Below, in pieces: positions 19,601 through 27,181 of a DNA stretch of 64,000 nucleotides (the stretch's first letter is position 1; the number at the start of each line of letters is the position of its first letter). The position numbers and the translations under genes are program-made. The stretch spans positions 124,001 through 188,000 of the forward strand of contig NZ_CALPCX010000001.1 in assembly GCF_943193125.1 (NCBI RefSeq), in the 5' to 3' direction. Under the pieces are notes generated by a model. That model did not search any database, was not told where the DNA came from, and saw only the letters and a list, made by a program, of their open reading frames with translations. The stretch comes from Adlercreutzia agrestimuris (lineage in GTDB: Bacteria > Actinomycetota > Coriobacteriia > Coriobacteriales > Eggerthellaceae).

Positions 19601-19996
19601 TTGTGCGCGTTTCAGGGCTGCAGCACTTAGCGCATAGCCTTCTTCAAATCGCAAGGGAATAAAAGGTGTTGCGTGCGCGCCTAACGCGCGCAATCCGCGC
19701 GTCAATACCGTAGTAGCTGAAATACCATCCAAATCAAAATCGCCAAACACCAAAATGCGATCTCCACGCTTAATGGCAGCCTCAAGCGCATCAGCAACCT
19801 CAGTCATACCAGGTATGTCATTGGGATTGCGCCAATCACGCTCAAGTGAAGGATTGAGTAATTGATAAGCTTGATCGGGGTCTGAAATGCCACGCACAGC
19901 CAGTGTTTCCGCTAAAAAGTGGGGTAATCCCGTAGCTGCTTGAAGACGCGCGACCACAGCCGGATCGGCGGCCTTAATGTTAAATTGGGCTGACAT
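16628..19996 (-). CDS. recJ: RecJ exonuclease fused to a RecQ-type DNA helicase
   Basis: The ATG at 19996 (AGGA with 8 bases of spacing) gives 1122 residues, about twice a normal RecJ (~570). Residues ~1-560 are RecJ: the DHH domain with FGDFDLDGISATT (84-96), DCG (143) and TDHHEP (165-170), NAAGRMGDA (286), DHHA1 with FGGHEAAVG (~411), then an OB-like region. Residues ~640-1000 are a superfamily 2 helicase: HPAQRKILDEI, Walker A ATGRGKS (663-669), VVDEAHH (766-772), TATADDE and the motif VI region QMSGRAGRDG, all RecQ-like. A winged-helix-like tail follows; no RecQ zinc cysteines or HRDC domain are evident. RecJ degrades single strands 5'-3' and RecQ unwinds duplex, so the fusion would join end resection in one chain. 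Confidence 0.9.
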   Translation of the reverse strand: MSAQFNIKAADPAVVARLQAATGLPHFLAETLAVRGISDPDQAYQLLNPSLERDWRNPNDIPGMTEVADALEAAIKRGDRILVFGDFDLDGISATTVLTRGLRALGAHATPFIPLRFEEGYALSAAALKRAQSFNPDFIVTVDCGIACKAEAQLVLDAGIELAITDHHEPSELVPVGVPVADPKCDPHCPSSILAGVGVALKLVQLLGCRLGQPHLWLSYTDFATLGTVADLMPMRDENRSLVSHGLEQINHNPRPCIAALLAVTGAGDKQITATNLSFSLIPRLNAAGRMGDAQLALDLLMCDDFEQATQLAQQLESVNDQRRSIEAELSEIAKEQAAKNYHGQRALVVAGEGWHEGVKGIVASRLVNNYGVPCLLFTIVGDQARGSGRSVGQVNLFKAVESASDLLTRFGGHEAAVGVTLPADKLGEFEERLCQYMDSLEERAFHPLIEIDACLDLEELTLDNVAQLEKLAPFGQEWLTPVYLARNVSLANARAVGAEKNHFSCQLTDGSAQVSAIMFHCTDIETLMTTDSVVNAAFEVQIDEWRGRKSVKAMLQSLTPARSCAGLEACCDPLHLTFVADLYATSDAELCKDVEHRPEDVEAYEAALEQARAQWEQKAVEDPEGLKSALVKALIGDKPLHPAQRKILDEISQNRSVLGIMATGRGKSLTFQVSAALRALTTHKASMFVYPLRALIADQAFHLRSALSSFGISIEVITGESSPEERARIYQSLANGTCDIVLTTPEFLAWHADDFAQSNAIDFVVVDEAHHIGMARAGQRSAYATIGQSLAKLGAPVILALTATADDEVAAAICRELPIDAAIYDEADRPNLQVDDRRGLRNRDDYLANLIASGDKTVIYVNSREGSVALARLLRKRVPQLAPLIGFYNAGLSRAERNRVENLFREDALSVLVATSAFGEGIDIPNIRHVVLYHLPFNEIEFNQMSGRAGRDGNDATIHLLFGKEDGAINDKILGEMTPNHDCMAQVYRKLRSLQREGDQEFFAIANAELAQAASTELCAVTPQAAACGIAVFRELGLIETHTAYGSAGMVRSVHVVECASKVELTDSVRYREGLAEHEIFRTFRDWVMCCNKDQLRMRLTRPILPEKELTELRKAQTPRG

Positions 19997-20122
19997 GTAA
20001 AAATCCTTGCGTATGTGTTCGTTTTGCTTGCTTGCATTGTCCCACATCCCAAGCTTGCTGTCAGCAACACTAAGCAAGCTCTTCGCCAATAAAGCATCCT
20101 GTTTTGCTCTGCGGACACGCAG

Positions 20123-20263
20123 CTATACGCTCAGGTGTTCCCGCGCATACAATTCTGCCCCCGGCGCAAAGAACTGCACCCCACACTCAGGACAGGTAAG
20201 CGGCCATTCGCACGCCACGCACTTTAATTGCACATGGCGCAGGTGAACAATCGTTTGAAACAC
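20123..20263 (-). CDS. Small putative zinc-ribbon protein
   Basis: A 46-codon frame opening with GTG, 7 bases after the phosphofructokinase stop and on the same strand. It encodes two CxxC knuckles (KCVACEWPLTCPECG; Cys15, 18, 24, 27) followed by a short tail ending in YAREHLSV. The closely spaced cysteine pairs look like a small zinc ribbon. There is no clear ribosome binding site, so expression would rely on coupling to the upstream gene. Function is unknown, and the frame could be chance. Confidence 0.35.
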   Translation of the reverse strand: MFQTIVHLRHVQLKCVACEWPLTCPECGVQFFAPGAELYAREHLSV

Positions 20264-20270
20264 TCATATC

Positions 20271-21485
20271 TTAGCGTTTATTGAACGGCACAATAGTTGC
20301 TGGGAATCCGTTTTCGTATACCAGCTTCGGCTCGCCTACAATCAGAGGCTTGAAATAATCCAATGCCTCTTGGGTGATGCCTTGATAATCAGGCAAAATC
20401 CACTCTTTGGGGAAAGGCTTTACAAAGTTGGCAAACTCTTTGGCCGGGCCAGCAAAGAAATCGGCTTCGTATGCTCCTTCTTGCTTTGCCTTCTCATTGC
20501 GCTTAATACCAACAACTTGACCGGTAAATTGAGGGTCAGAGCTGCGCATATGAGCGCTCATGCCCAAATCATACGCTTCCTGAACATCAACTGCCGATTG
20601 CGTGAAGTTACTTGATCGCGCCAGACGAGACAAATCTTGCACGACACCACGAGGCGCTATTCCAGCATCTAAGATCATTTGGCGGATACACTGAGCAGCA
20701 CCGCCCAACACTGCATGCGCAAATCCATCGTTCGCCGAATCACCTGCTGAAACATACGATCCGTCAGCATAGTGAATGCCCTCGGATACGACAATATAGC
20801 ACTCGCCGAGACTTTCCATCTTGGCCTTCACTTGCGCCAAAAACGCCTCTTTGTCGAAATCAACTTCAGGCAGCACGAGCAAGTCAACATTTCCCGACAA
20901 ACAGCAACTTGCAGCAAGCCAACCCGCATCGCGCCCCATAGTTTCAAGCACAAATACTTCAGGTCGGGTGTAGGCGTCATAGTCCAAACGCGTAGCCCTT
21001 GTCACCAGGTTCGCTAGTTTTGCAGCGCTGGGAAACCCCGGACAGTGATCCACGGGAACAAGATCATTGTCCACTGTTTTGGGGATGCCAATAAAACGCT
21101 TGCCAGGGGCATTTTCCGCTGCCCATTCCGAAAGCGCATCAACGGTATCCATGGAGTCATTCCCACCAATGTAGAACATGGTAGAAATATCATGCTTGTC
21201 CATTACTTCCATCAACCGCACGAAATCCGCGTCGTTTCCCCGCTTGAGCTTGTAACGACACGTACCCAACGCCGAAGAGGGCGTTTGCTTCAGAATGCGA
21301 ATCTCGCGTTCAGGCAAATTAGTAAGGTCATAGAGTTCGTCGTTGAGCACGCCTTCTATGCCGTGCAGGCCACCAAAAACTCTTTCGTAAAGGGGATTGA
21401 GTTGATTCGCACGAATTACACCAGCAAGTGAATCGTTGATAACAGCAGTTGGACCGCCCGATTGGGCTACAAGACAATTGCTCAT
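20271..21485 (-). CDS. pfp: 6-phosphofructokinase, probably pyrophosphate-dependent
   Basis: A 404-residue enzyme phosphorylating fructose 6-phosphate. The N-terminal VAQSGGPTAVIN loop, IGGNDSMDT (around residue 110) and the catalytic IPKTVDNDL are present, then ETMGRDAGWLA. ATP-dependent enzymes normally have GGDGS and PGTIDND; the changed glycine and the lysine in PKTVDND point to PPi as phosphoryl donor, as in many anaerobes. Length fits the PPi-type group. It lies upstream of recJ on the same strand. Confidence 0.88.
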   Translation of the reverse strand: MSNCLVAQSGGPTAVINDSLAGVIRANQLNPLYERVFGGLHGIEGVLNDELYDLTNLPEREIRILKQTPSSALGTCRYKLKRGNDADFVRLMEVMDKHDISTMFYIGGNDSMDTVDALSEWAAENAPGKRFIGIPKTVDNDLVPVDHCPGFPSAAKLANLVTRATRLDYDAYTRPEVFVLETMGRDAGWLAASCCLSGNVDLLVLPEVDFDKEAFLAQVKAKMESLGECYIVVSEGIHYADGSYVSAGDSANDGFAHAVLGGAAQCIRQMILDAGIAPRGVVQDLSRLARSSNFTQSAVDVQEAYDLGMSAHMRSSDPQFTGQVVGIKRNEKAKQEGAYEADFFAGPAKEFANFVKPFPKEWILPDYQGITQEALDYFKPLIVGEPKLVYENGFPATIVPFNKR

Positions 21486-21612
21486 AGCGACATGCCTCCC
21501 TCAAGCTTGGACTTTTCTATACATAAGGTAGTATCCGCAATTTGACTTTGCGACCACCACACAATGAGCAATTGTCACAAAACCCTAACCATCACGGAAA
21601 CGCTTAGTGAAA

Positions 21613-22116
21613 CTAGGCGCTCATAGGAATAAAACGATAGGGAATCTCGCGTTCGTCATAGATTGCCAAAATTGCATCAAGCGGCACATGAAGCGTGGCG
21701 GTATTATCGTTGGGATGAACCCCCAAACCACTATATGAGCGTAGGTCTTCATCAAATACCACCTGCACAATACCCTCTGGATCATTGAGCGCACCAAACG
21801 GCGTGACTGCGCCAGCAATAACCCCAAGGTATTTCGCCAAATCCTCCTCGGAGGCGAAGCGAAGTGGACGAGCCTCAAGCGTAGCGCGCAGCTCTTTAAT
21901 GTTTGCAGGTTTGTCTTCTGGCATAACTACCAGATAATAGTTGCGCTTTTTGTCATCGCGCAAAAAGAGATTTTTAACCACTTCTTGCGCAAACGGAAGC
22001 TGCAGCTCATCCATGCCTTCCATGGTGTAAACCGCCTCATGTTCAACCATGTCAAAGGCCACACCACGCTCATTGAGCAATGCAACTACTTCCTGTTTTC
22101 CCATCACATCTGCCAT
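21613..22116 (-). CDS. ProX/YbaK-type aminoacyl-tRNA deacylase
   Basis: A 167-residue single-domain protein of the YbaK/ProRS-INS editing superfamily. It carries VEHEAVYTMEGM, FLRDDKKRNYYLVVMPEDK, the lysine-containing ANIKELR and GAVTPFGALND, closest to the PrdX/ProX group that hydrolyses mischarged Ala-tRNA(Pro). This is a translation quality-control role. It starts 43 bases after the ABC-F gene on the same strand. Substrate specificity is inferred from family only. Confidence 0.82.
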   Translation of the reverse strand: MADVMGKQEVVALLNERGVAFDMVEHEAVYTMEGMDELQLPFAQEVVKNLFLRDDKKRNYYLVVMPEDKPANIKELRATLEARPLRFASEEDLAKYLGVIAGAVTPFGALNDPEGIVQVVFDEDLRSYSGLGVHPNDNTATLHVPLDAILAIYDEREIPYRFIPMSA

Positions 22117-22159
22117 CTAAACTACCTCCCCAGTTTCTTAAGCGATTATCGCAACCGCT

Positions 22160-24007
22160 CTATTCCCCAAGTGTTTCTGCTGCCTCAAGCCAGGCTAGTT
22201 CAAGTTCATCAACCTCTGCCTGATATGATTCAATTTGGTTTTGTAACTCACTCAATGCTGCAAAGTCAGTTGGATCTGCTGCAGACATTTCAGCCTGCAC
22301 CCCTTCAATCTTTTTTTGCAGCGTATCCATCTTGCGCTCGTTTGATTCCATAAGCTTACGAAGACTGCGAATCTCGCCACCTGATAGTTTTCTTGCTTGA
22401 TCTGGTTGATCTTGGTTCACTTGTCCCGCAGAAGCCCCCTCTGAACCCAACTGGCGAGCACCTGGCGCAACAGATTCAGCCTTCGCTGCACCCTGCGACT
22501 CAGTAAGTGCAAGATATTCATCAACCCCACCAGGAAGATGGCGAAGCTTGCCCTCTATTAAAGCAAACTGGTGATCGGTCACACGCTCCATGAGATAACG
22601 ATCATGCGTCACCAAAAGCAACGTTCCTGGCCAAAAATCTAACAGATCTTCCACGGCAGCAAGCATATCGGTATCAAGATCATTACCAGGCTCATCAAGC
22701 ACCAAGACATTTGGCTCGTCAAGCAAGATGAGCATCAGGGCAAGTCGGCGCTTTTGACCACCCGATAAATCACATACCGGCTCGTTAAGGTCTGCGTTAG
22801 TAAAGCCTAAGCGCTCAAGGAGTTGTCCTGGAGTCATTTCTTTACCGTCAAGCATGGTGCGACGACTATATCTGCCTATAACCTGGCGAACGCGATCGTC
22901 TCCGAACTTCACCAGATCATCCAAGTGCTGCGAGAGCACCGCAAACCTCACGGTTTTGCCAATTTTGACAGTGCCGCATGTAGGGGTAAGCGCGCCTTCA
23001 ATAATGCGCAAAAGCGTAGTTTTGCCAACACCATTTGCGCCAACTATGCCATACCTATCCCCTGGCCCGATAATCCAATTGACATCATCAAGCACAAGAT
23101 GCTGTCCATCTTGGGTAGGAAAAGCCACGCTCACCTCTTTGAGCTCAACCACCTGTTTGCCGAGCCGCGCCATTGCCATGCGTTTCAGCTCAAGCTCATT
23201 GCGAAGCGGCGGCACGTCAGCAATAAGCGCTTGAGCAGCAGCAACGTGAAACTTCGGCTTTGTTGCGCGCGCTCTTGCTCCGCGTGAGAGCCACGCAAGT
23301 TCTCTGCGCAGTGCATTTTGGCGCTTCTGCTCTGCAAGCGCTGCAAGCCGATCTCGCTCTACACGCGCCATGATATAAGCAGAAAAGCCTCCTTCAAACG
23401 GTTCTACTTGACCGTCATGCACTTCCCACATGCTTGTACAAACTTCGTCCAAAAACCATCTGTCATGCGTGACTACTAAAAGCGCACCCGCACCCTCACG
23501 CCAACGACTCTTCAAATGCTTCGCCAACCAGGTAATTGCGCGTACGTCCAGATGATTAGTAGGCTCGTCAAGCGCCAAGATATCCCAGTCACCAATAAGA
23601 AGACGCGCTAGATCAACGCGACGGCGCTGACCGCCCGAGAGCGTACCGACAGAAACGTTCCAATCAATATCAGAAAGCAGACCAGCAATAATATCGCGAA
23701 TACGCGCATCTCCAGCCCATTCATACTCAGGCCTATCCCCAACTACCGCATGACAGACGCTGTCAGTCTCAAGGAGATCGTCCGCTTGACCAAGCACGCC
23801 AACACGTACAACGCCATTCTTTAAAACGCGACCCGTATCGGGGATAAGCAATCCCGAAAGCAAACGCAACAGCGTGGATTTTCCATCGCCGTTGCGTCCC
23901 ACAATACCAATACGATCGCCTTCGTTGACCCCCAATGAGACGCTCTCAAATACCGTCTTTGTGGGAAAGTCCACGCCAACTTTTTCACATCCAAGCAAAA
24001 ATGCCAT
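22160..24007 (-). CDS. ABC-F family ATP-binding protein (Uup-like)
   Basis: A 615-residue soluble protein with two ABC ATPase cassettes and no membrane segments. Cassette 1 has GRNGDGKS and LSGGQRRRVDLARLL; cassette 2 has GANGVGKT and LSGGQKRRLALMLI with VLDEPGNDLDTD. A basic interdomain linker and a charged C-terminal segment predicted as coiled coil (about residues 540-615) match the Uup branch. ABC-F proteins act on the ribosome or on DNA and do not transport. There is no specific sign of an antibiotic-resistance role; it sits among translation genes (pth, deacylase). Confidence 0.88.
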   Translation of the reverse strand: MAFLLGCEKVGVDFPTKTVFESVSLGVNEGDRIGIVGRNGDGKSTLLRLLSGLLIPDTGRVLKNGVVRVGVLGQADDLLETDSVCHAVVGDRPEYEWAGDARIRDIIAGLLSDIDWNVSVGTLSGGQRRRVDLARLLIGDWDILALDEPTNHLDVRAITWLAKHLKSRWREGAGALLVVTHDRWFLDEVCTSMWEVHDGQVEPFEGGFSAYIMARVERDRLAALAEQKRQNALRRELAWLSRGARARATKPKFHVAAAQALIADVPPLRNELELKRMAMARLGKQVVELKEVSVAFPTQDGQHLVLDDVNWIIGPGDRYGIVGANGVGKTTLLRIIEGALTPTCGTVKIGKTVRFAVLSQHLDDLVKFGDDRVRQVIGRYSRRTMLDGKEMTPGQLLERLGFTNADLNEPVCDLSGGQKRRLALMLILLDEPNVLVLDEPGNDLDTDMLAAVEDLLDFWPGTLLLVTHDRYLMERVTDHQFALIEGKLRHLPGGVDEYLALTESQGAAKAESVAPGARQLGSEGASAGQVNQDQPDQARKLSGGEIRSLRKLMESNERKMDTLQKKIEGVQAEMSAADPTDFAALSELQNQIESYQAEVDELELAWLEAAETLGE

Positions 24008-24048
24008 GTCAGTCTATCCTCAAACCTCCGAGTCGGCGTTCTTAAGTT

Positions 24049-24606
24049 TTAATTAAACGCTTGCTGCGTCTTTTCAAGGCCGTCTGCTATAAGCGACAGC
24101 GTAGCTTGAGCACCACGATTGGTGGCGTATTCAAAGTCTTCTAAGCCCTCTTTGCGGGGACGAGACAAAACCCAATCAACCACCGGCATTCTTCCAGGTG
24201 GGCGTCCAATTCCTACACGCACGCGATACCAATCGCGTGTACCGAGCTTATCGCAAATTGAACGCAGACCATTGTGACCAGCATGGCCTCCCCCGAATTT
24301 GACGCGCACCGCATCCGGCGCAATATCTAATTCATCATGAATAACAATCACATGATCGGGATCAACGCCATAGGCATTCATAAGCTGTTTGACCGGACCA
24401 CCTGAGGTGTTCATATAGCTCTGAGGTTTTGCTAATACAAGGTCTTCATCGCGATAAACACCCTTAGCGGTAAGCGCCCCGCACTCAGTTTTCCAATACC
24501 GAGCTCCTACTTCATCAGCAATCACGTCAAGCGTATCAAATCCCGCATTGTGGCGGGTATGCTCATATTCAGCTCCGGGGTTTCCAAGACCAACCACTAA
24601 ATACAT
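24049..24606 (-). CDS. pth: Peptidyl-tRNA hydrolase
   Basis: A 185-residue enzyme that releases peptides from prematurely dropped peptidyl-tRNA. The N-terminus MYLVVGLGNPGAEYEHTRHN contains the catalytic histidine (His19), and conserved LAKPQSYMN, IHDELDI and FGGGHAGHNGLRS follow. Length is typical. It begins 9 bases after the prs stop, and the glmU-prs-pth order is a common bacterial arrangement. Confidence 0.96.
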   Translation of the reverse strand: MYLVVGLGNPGAEYEHTRHNAGFDTLDVIADEVGARYWKTECGALTAKGVYRDEDLVLAKPQSYMNTSGGPVKQLMNAYGVDPDHVIVIHDELDIAPDAVRVKFGGGHAGHNGLRSICDKLGTRDWYRVRVGIGRPPGRMPVVDWVLSRPRKEGLEDFEYATNRGAQATLSLIADGLEKTQQAFN

Positions 24607-24615
24607 GAACGCCCT

Positions 24616-25581
24616 TTATTCAAACAAGCGCGAAACCGAGCCATTGGTATAGACGTTGTTGATAGTCTGACCGCACAAAGGAGCCACAGAAAGCACCTTG
24701 ATCTTGCCGGTCTGACGCTCAAGTGGAACAGGAACAGCGTCCGTTACAACGACTTCCTCAATGCAGGAGTTCTCAATGCGATCATAAGCAGGACCACTAA
24801 ACAATCCATGAGTTGCACATGCATACACTTTTGCGGCGCCTTTTGCCTTCAGAGTGGTTGCAGCAGCAACAAGTGAACCCGCTGTATCAATCATATCGTC
24901 GTTGAGGATACAAATCTTGTCAGTAACATCACCAATGAGTGCCGTGATCTCAGCTTGATTGTGCTTCGGACGATCTTTGTGCATGATAGCCAAGTCACAG
25001 CCAAGCATGGTGGAGAACTTCTTCGCCGCTTTTGCGCGCCCAACGTCAGGCGACACCACTACCAACTGATCAGCATCAAGCGACATGTTCTTGAAGTAAT
25101 CCACGAAAATAGGCATAGCAGTCATATGGTTGACCGGAATAGAGAAAAAGCCCTGGATTGCATCTTGGTGCAGATCAATAGTAATCACATTTGTCACACC
25201 TGAGGCGGTAAGCAAATCAGCAACCAAGCGTGCGGTAATAGGTTCGCGCGGAGCAGCCTTACGATCTTGGCGCGCATATCCGTAATGCGCAACAACCGCA
25301 GATACACTGCGAGCTGAAGCACGTTTGGCAGCATCTGCCATAATGAGCAACTCCATGAGAGCGTCATTGACATCATAACCATTACCTGCGCAGACCGATT
25401 GAATCAAAAAGACATCGGCACCACGTACGCTTTCTTGATAGCGAGCATAAATTTCGCCATTAGCGAATTTTTCGAGTTTTACATTTCCCAATTCAACGCC
25501 AAGATTGCTTGCAATTCTATCCGCCAACTCGGGATTTACCGAACCAGAAAACACTGCCATGCTTTTATGCATCTCAGTCAT
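24616..25581 (-). CDS. prs: Ribose-phosphate pyrophosphokinase
   Basis: Makes PRPP from ribose 5-phosphate and ATP for nucleotide, histidine and tryptophan synthesis. The frame reaches 25614, but the ATG at 25581 has AGGAG with 7 bases of spacing and gives 321 residues. Visible motifs are FANGEIYARYQESVRG, a flexible-loop region YARQDRKAAPREPI, the ribose-phosphate site SPDVGRAKAAKKF and the PRPP-loop LNDDMIDTAGSL. The order glmU-prs-pth suggests an operon. Confidence 0.96.
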   Translation of the reverse strand: MTEMHKSMAVFSGSVNPELADRIASNLGVELGNVKLEKFANGEIYARYQESVRGADVFLIQSVCAGNGYDVNDALMELLIMADAAKRASARSVSAVVAHYGYARQDRKAAPREPITARLVADLLTASGVTNVITIDLHQDAIQGFFSIPVNHMTAMPIFVDYFKNMSLDADQLVVVSPDVGRAKAAKKFSTMLGCDLAIMHKDRPKHNQAEITALIGDVTDKICILNDDMIDTAGSLVAAATTLKAKGAAKVYACATHGLFSGPAYDRIENSCIEEVVVTDAVPVPLERQTGKIKVLSVAPLCGQTINNVYTNGSVSRLFE

Positions 25582-25661
25582 GTGAGGGCTCCTGTCCTTC
25601 AAAGCGACAACCATGGTGCTTAAAACCCACTAAGCACCGTTACTCATGTGTGTTGTATTAT

Positions 25662-25688
25662 AGCGCCTCTCATGAAGAGCTAGGCGCT
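25662..25688 (-). terminator. Hairpin between glmU and prs
   Basis: Arms agcgcct (25662-25668) and aggcgct (25682-25688) enclose a second short pairing (ctct/agag). On the minus strand the hairpin is followed by ATAATACAAC, so it could be a weak terminator of glmU or part of a prs promoter region (GCGCTATAAT). Confidence 0.3.
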
Positions 25689-25698
25689 CATCATAACT

Positions 25699-27078
25699 TT
25701 ACTGCGCTGCTTGTTGTGCGCGTTTTTTTGCCGCCCAACCTGCAATTTCGCGCTGTTCGGGACGAGTGAGCGCCAACGCATCAGCACTAACATCTTTGGT
25801 AATGCACGAACCTGCACCAATAATGGCCCCATCACCAATCTTTACCGGCGCCACCAGCATCGTATCGCTTCCCACAAAGACGTCATTGCCTATTTCAGTC
25901 TTCCACTTTTTCTTACCGTCGTAGTTACACGTAATAGATCCTGCACCGATATTGACACCTTCGCCCATAGTAGTATCACCAATGTAGGACAGGTGTGGCA
26001 CCTTAGATCCTTTGCCAATCGTGGACTTTTTGATCTCAACATGGGTACCAGCTTTTGCACCTTCGCACAAATGAGCTCCTGGACGAAGATATGCGCGCGG
26101 CCCGCACGTTGCACCGTCATCAATGAGCGCCTCAACGGCAACGGTCTCATCTATAACACAGGCGCGCCCAACGCAGGTATCAGTCAAACGAGAATCCGGA
26201 CCGATAACGCTGTCTTCGCCAATACGAGTGTTGCCCATAAGCGTAACGTTAGGCAAAAGCTCAACATCCTGATCGATCACAACATCCGGTCCAATCCAAA
26301 CAAGCGACGGCGCCACCATGCTCACACCTGCTTGCATATGCGCTCGATTAATACGCTCTTGCAAACACGCCGTAGCTTCGGCAAGTTGAATACGCGAATT
26401 AACTCCCAAACACTCGTTGGCGTCTTGCGTTTGCAACGCGAGAACTTTGCGCCCTTTGTTACGGCAAATCTCAAGCACATCAGTAAGATAAAACTCACCT
26501 TGCGCGTTATTGTTGTCAACCTGAGCCAACGCCTCAAAGAGAGCACGAGCATCAAAACAATAAAAGCCTGAGTTGCACTCACAAATTCGCGCTTCTTCAG
26601 CCGTTGCATCTTTCTGCTCTACAATGCGCTCTACCTGGCCTTGCATGTCGCGAACAATGCGACCGTATCCGAACGGATCATCAAGAACCATCGTCAACAC
26701 CACGCAAGCAGCATCTTGTTGCTCGCGTAACGAGATAAGCTCAGAAATAGTTTGTGACGTAATCAGGGGACAATCTCCTGAAAGCACTACAAGCGAACCG
26801 TTAAAATCTGCCAACTCATCGGCGCATACCAAAACGGCTCCCGCTGTGCCATTTTGTTCTTCTTGCACCACAACGTCAGCTACATCTTCTACCAGCGGAA
26901 TCACCTGTTCACGCATATGCCCCACGACTGCAACCTGCCGGTTAATGCCCGCATCATGAGCGGCATGGGTGACCCATTGCACCAAAGGACGTCCAAGAAT
27001 TTCATGAGCAACTTTGGGCTTTTTTGACTTCATACGAGTACCCGCACCGGCGGCAAGAATAATGGCAGCAGCTTCCAT
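25699..27078 (-). CDS. glmU: Bifunctional UDP-N-acetylglucosamine pyrophosphorylase/glucosamine-1-phosphate acetyltransferase
   Basis: Makes UDP-GlcNAc for peptidoglycan and other glycans. The frame extends to 27153, but the ATG at 27078 has AAGGAG 5 bases upstream and starts MEAAAIILAAGAGTRMKS, the uridyltransferase signature; the product is 459 residues. The N-terminal half is the nucleotidyltransferase. The C-terminal half shows hexapeptide left-handed beta-helix repeats and SYIGDTTMGEGVNIGAGS. It is first in the glmU-prs-pth group. Confidence 0.95.
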   Translation of the reverse strand: MEAAAIILAAGAGTRMKSKKPKVAHEILGRPLVQWVTHAAHDAGINRQVAVVGHMREQVIPLVEDVADVVVQEEQNGTAGAVLVCADELADFNGSLVVLSGDCPLITSQTISELISLREQQDAACVVLTMVLDDPFGYGRIVRDMQGQVERIVEQKDATAEEARICECNSGFYCFDARALFEALAQVDNNNAQGEFYLTDVLEICRNKGRKVLALQTQDANECLGVNSRIQLAEATACLQERINRAHMQAGVSMVAPSLVWIGPDVVIDQDVELLPNVTLMGNTRIGEDSVIGPDSRLTDTCVGRACVIDETVAVEALIDDGATCGPRAYLRPGAHLCEGAKAGTHVEIKKSTIGKGSKVPHLSYIGDTTMGEGVNIGAGSITCNYDGKKKWKTEIGNDVFVGSDTMLVAPVKIGDGAIIGAGSCITKDVSADALALTRPEQREIAGWAAKKRAQQAAQ

Positions 27079-27105
27079 GCGCGCTCCTTGTGTTCGATCC
27101 TGCAC

Positions 27106-27140
27106 AACCTGTATTGGTGTTTCAAACATCAATACAGGTT
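27106..27140. promoter_or_regulatory. Long inverted repeat in the glmU leader
   Basis: Arms aacctgtattggtg (27106-27119) and catcaatacaggtt (27127-27140) pair over 14 positions with one mismatch (a wobble in one strand) around a tttcaaa loop. It sits between the nhaA stop and the glmU ribosome binding site. No U-run follows on either strand, so it is more like an operator or RNA element than a terminator. Confidence 0.45.
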
Positions 27141-27181
27141 GCCTCTTCGACATTGATTTTTATCTGGATCTCAGTATAACG

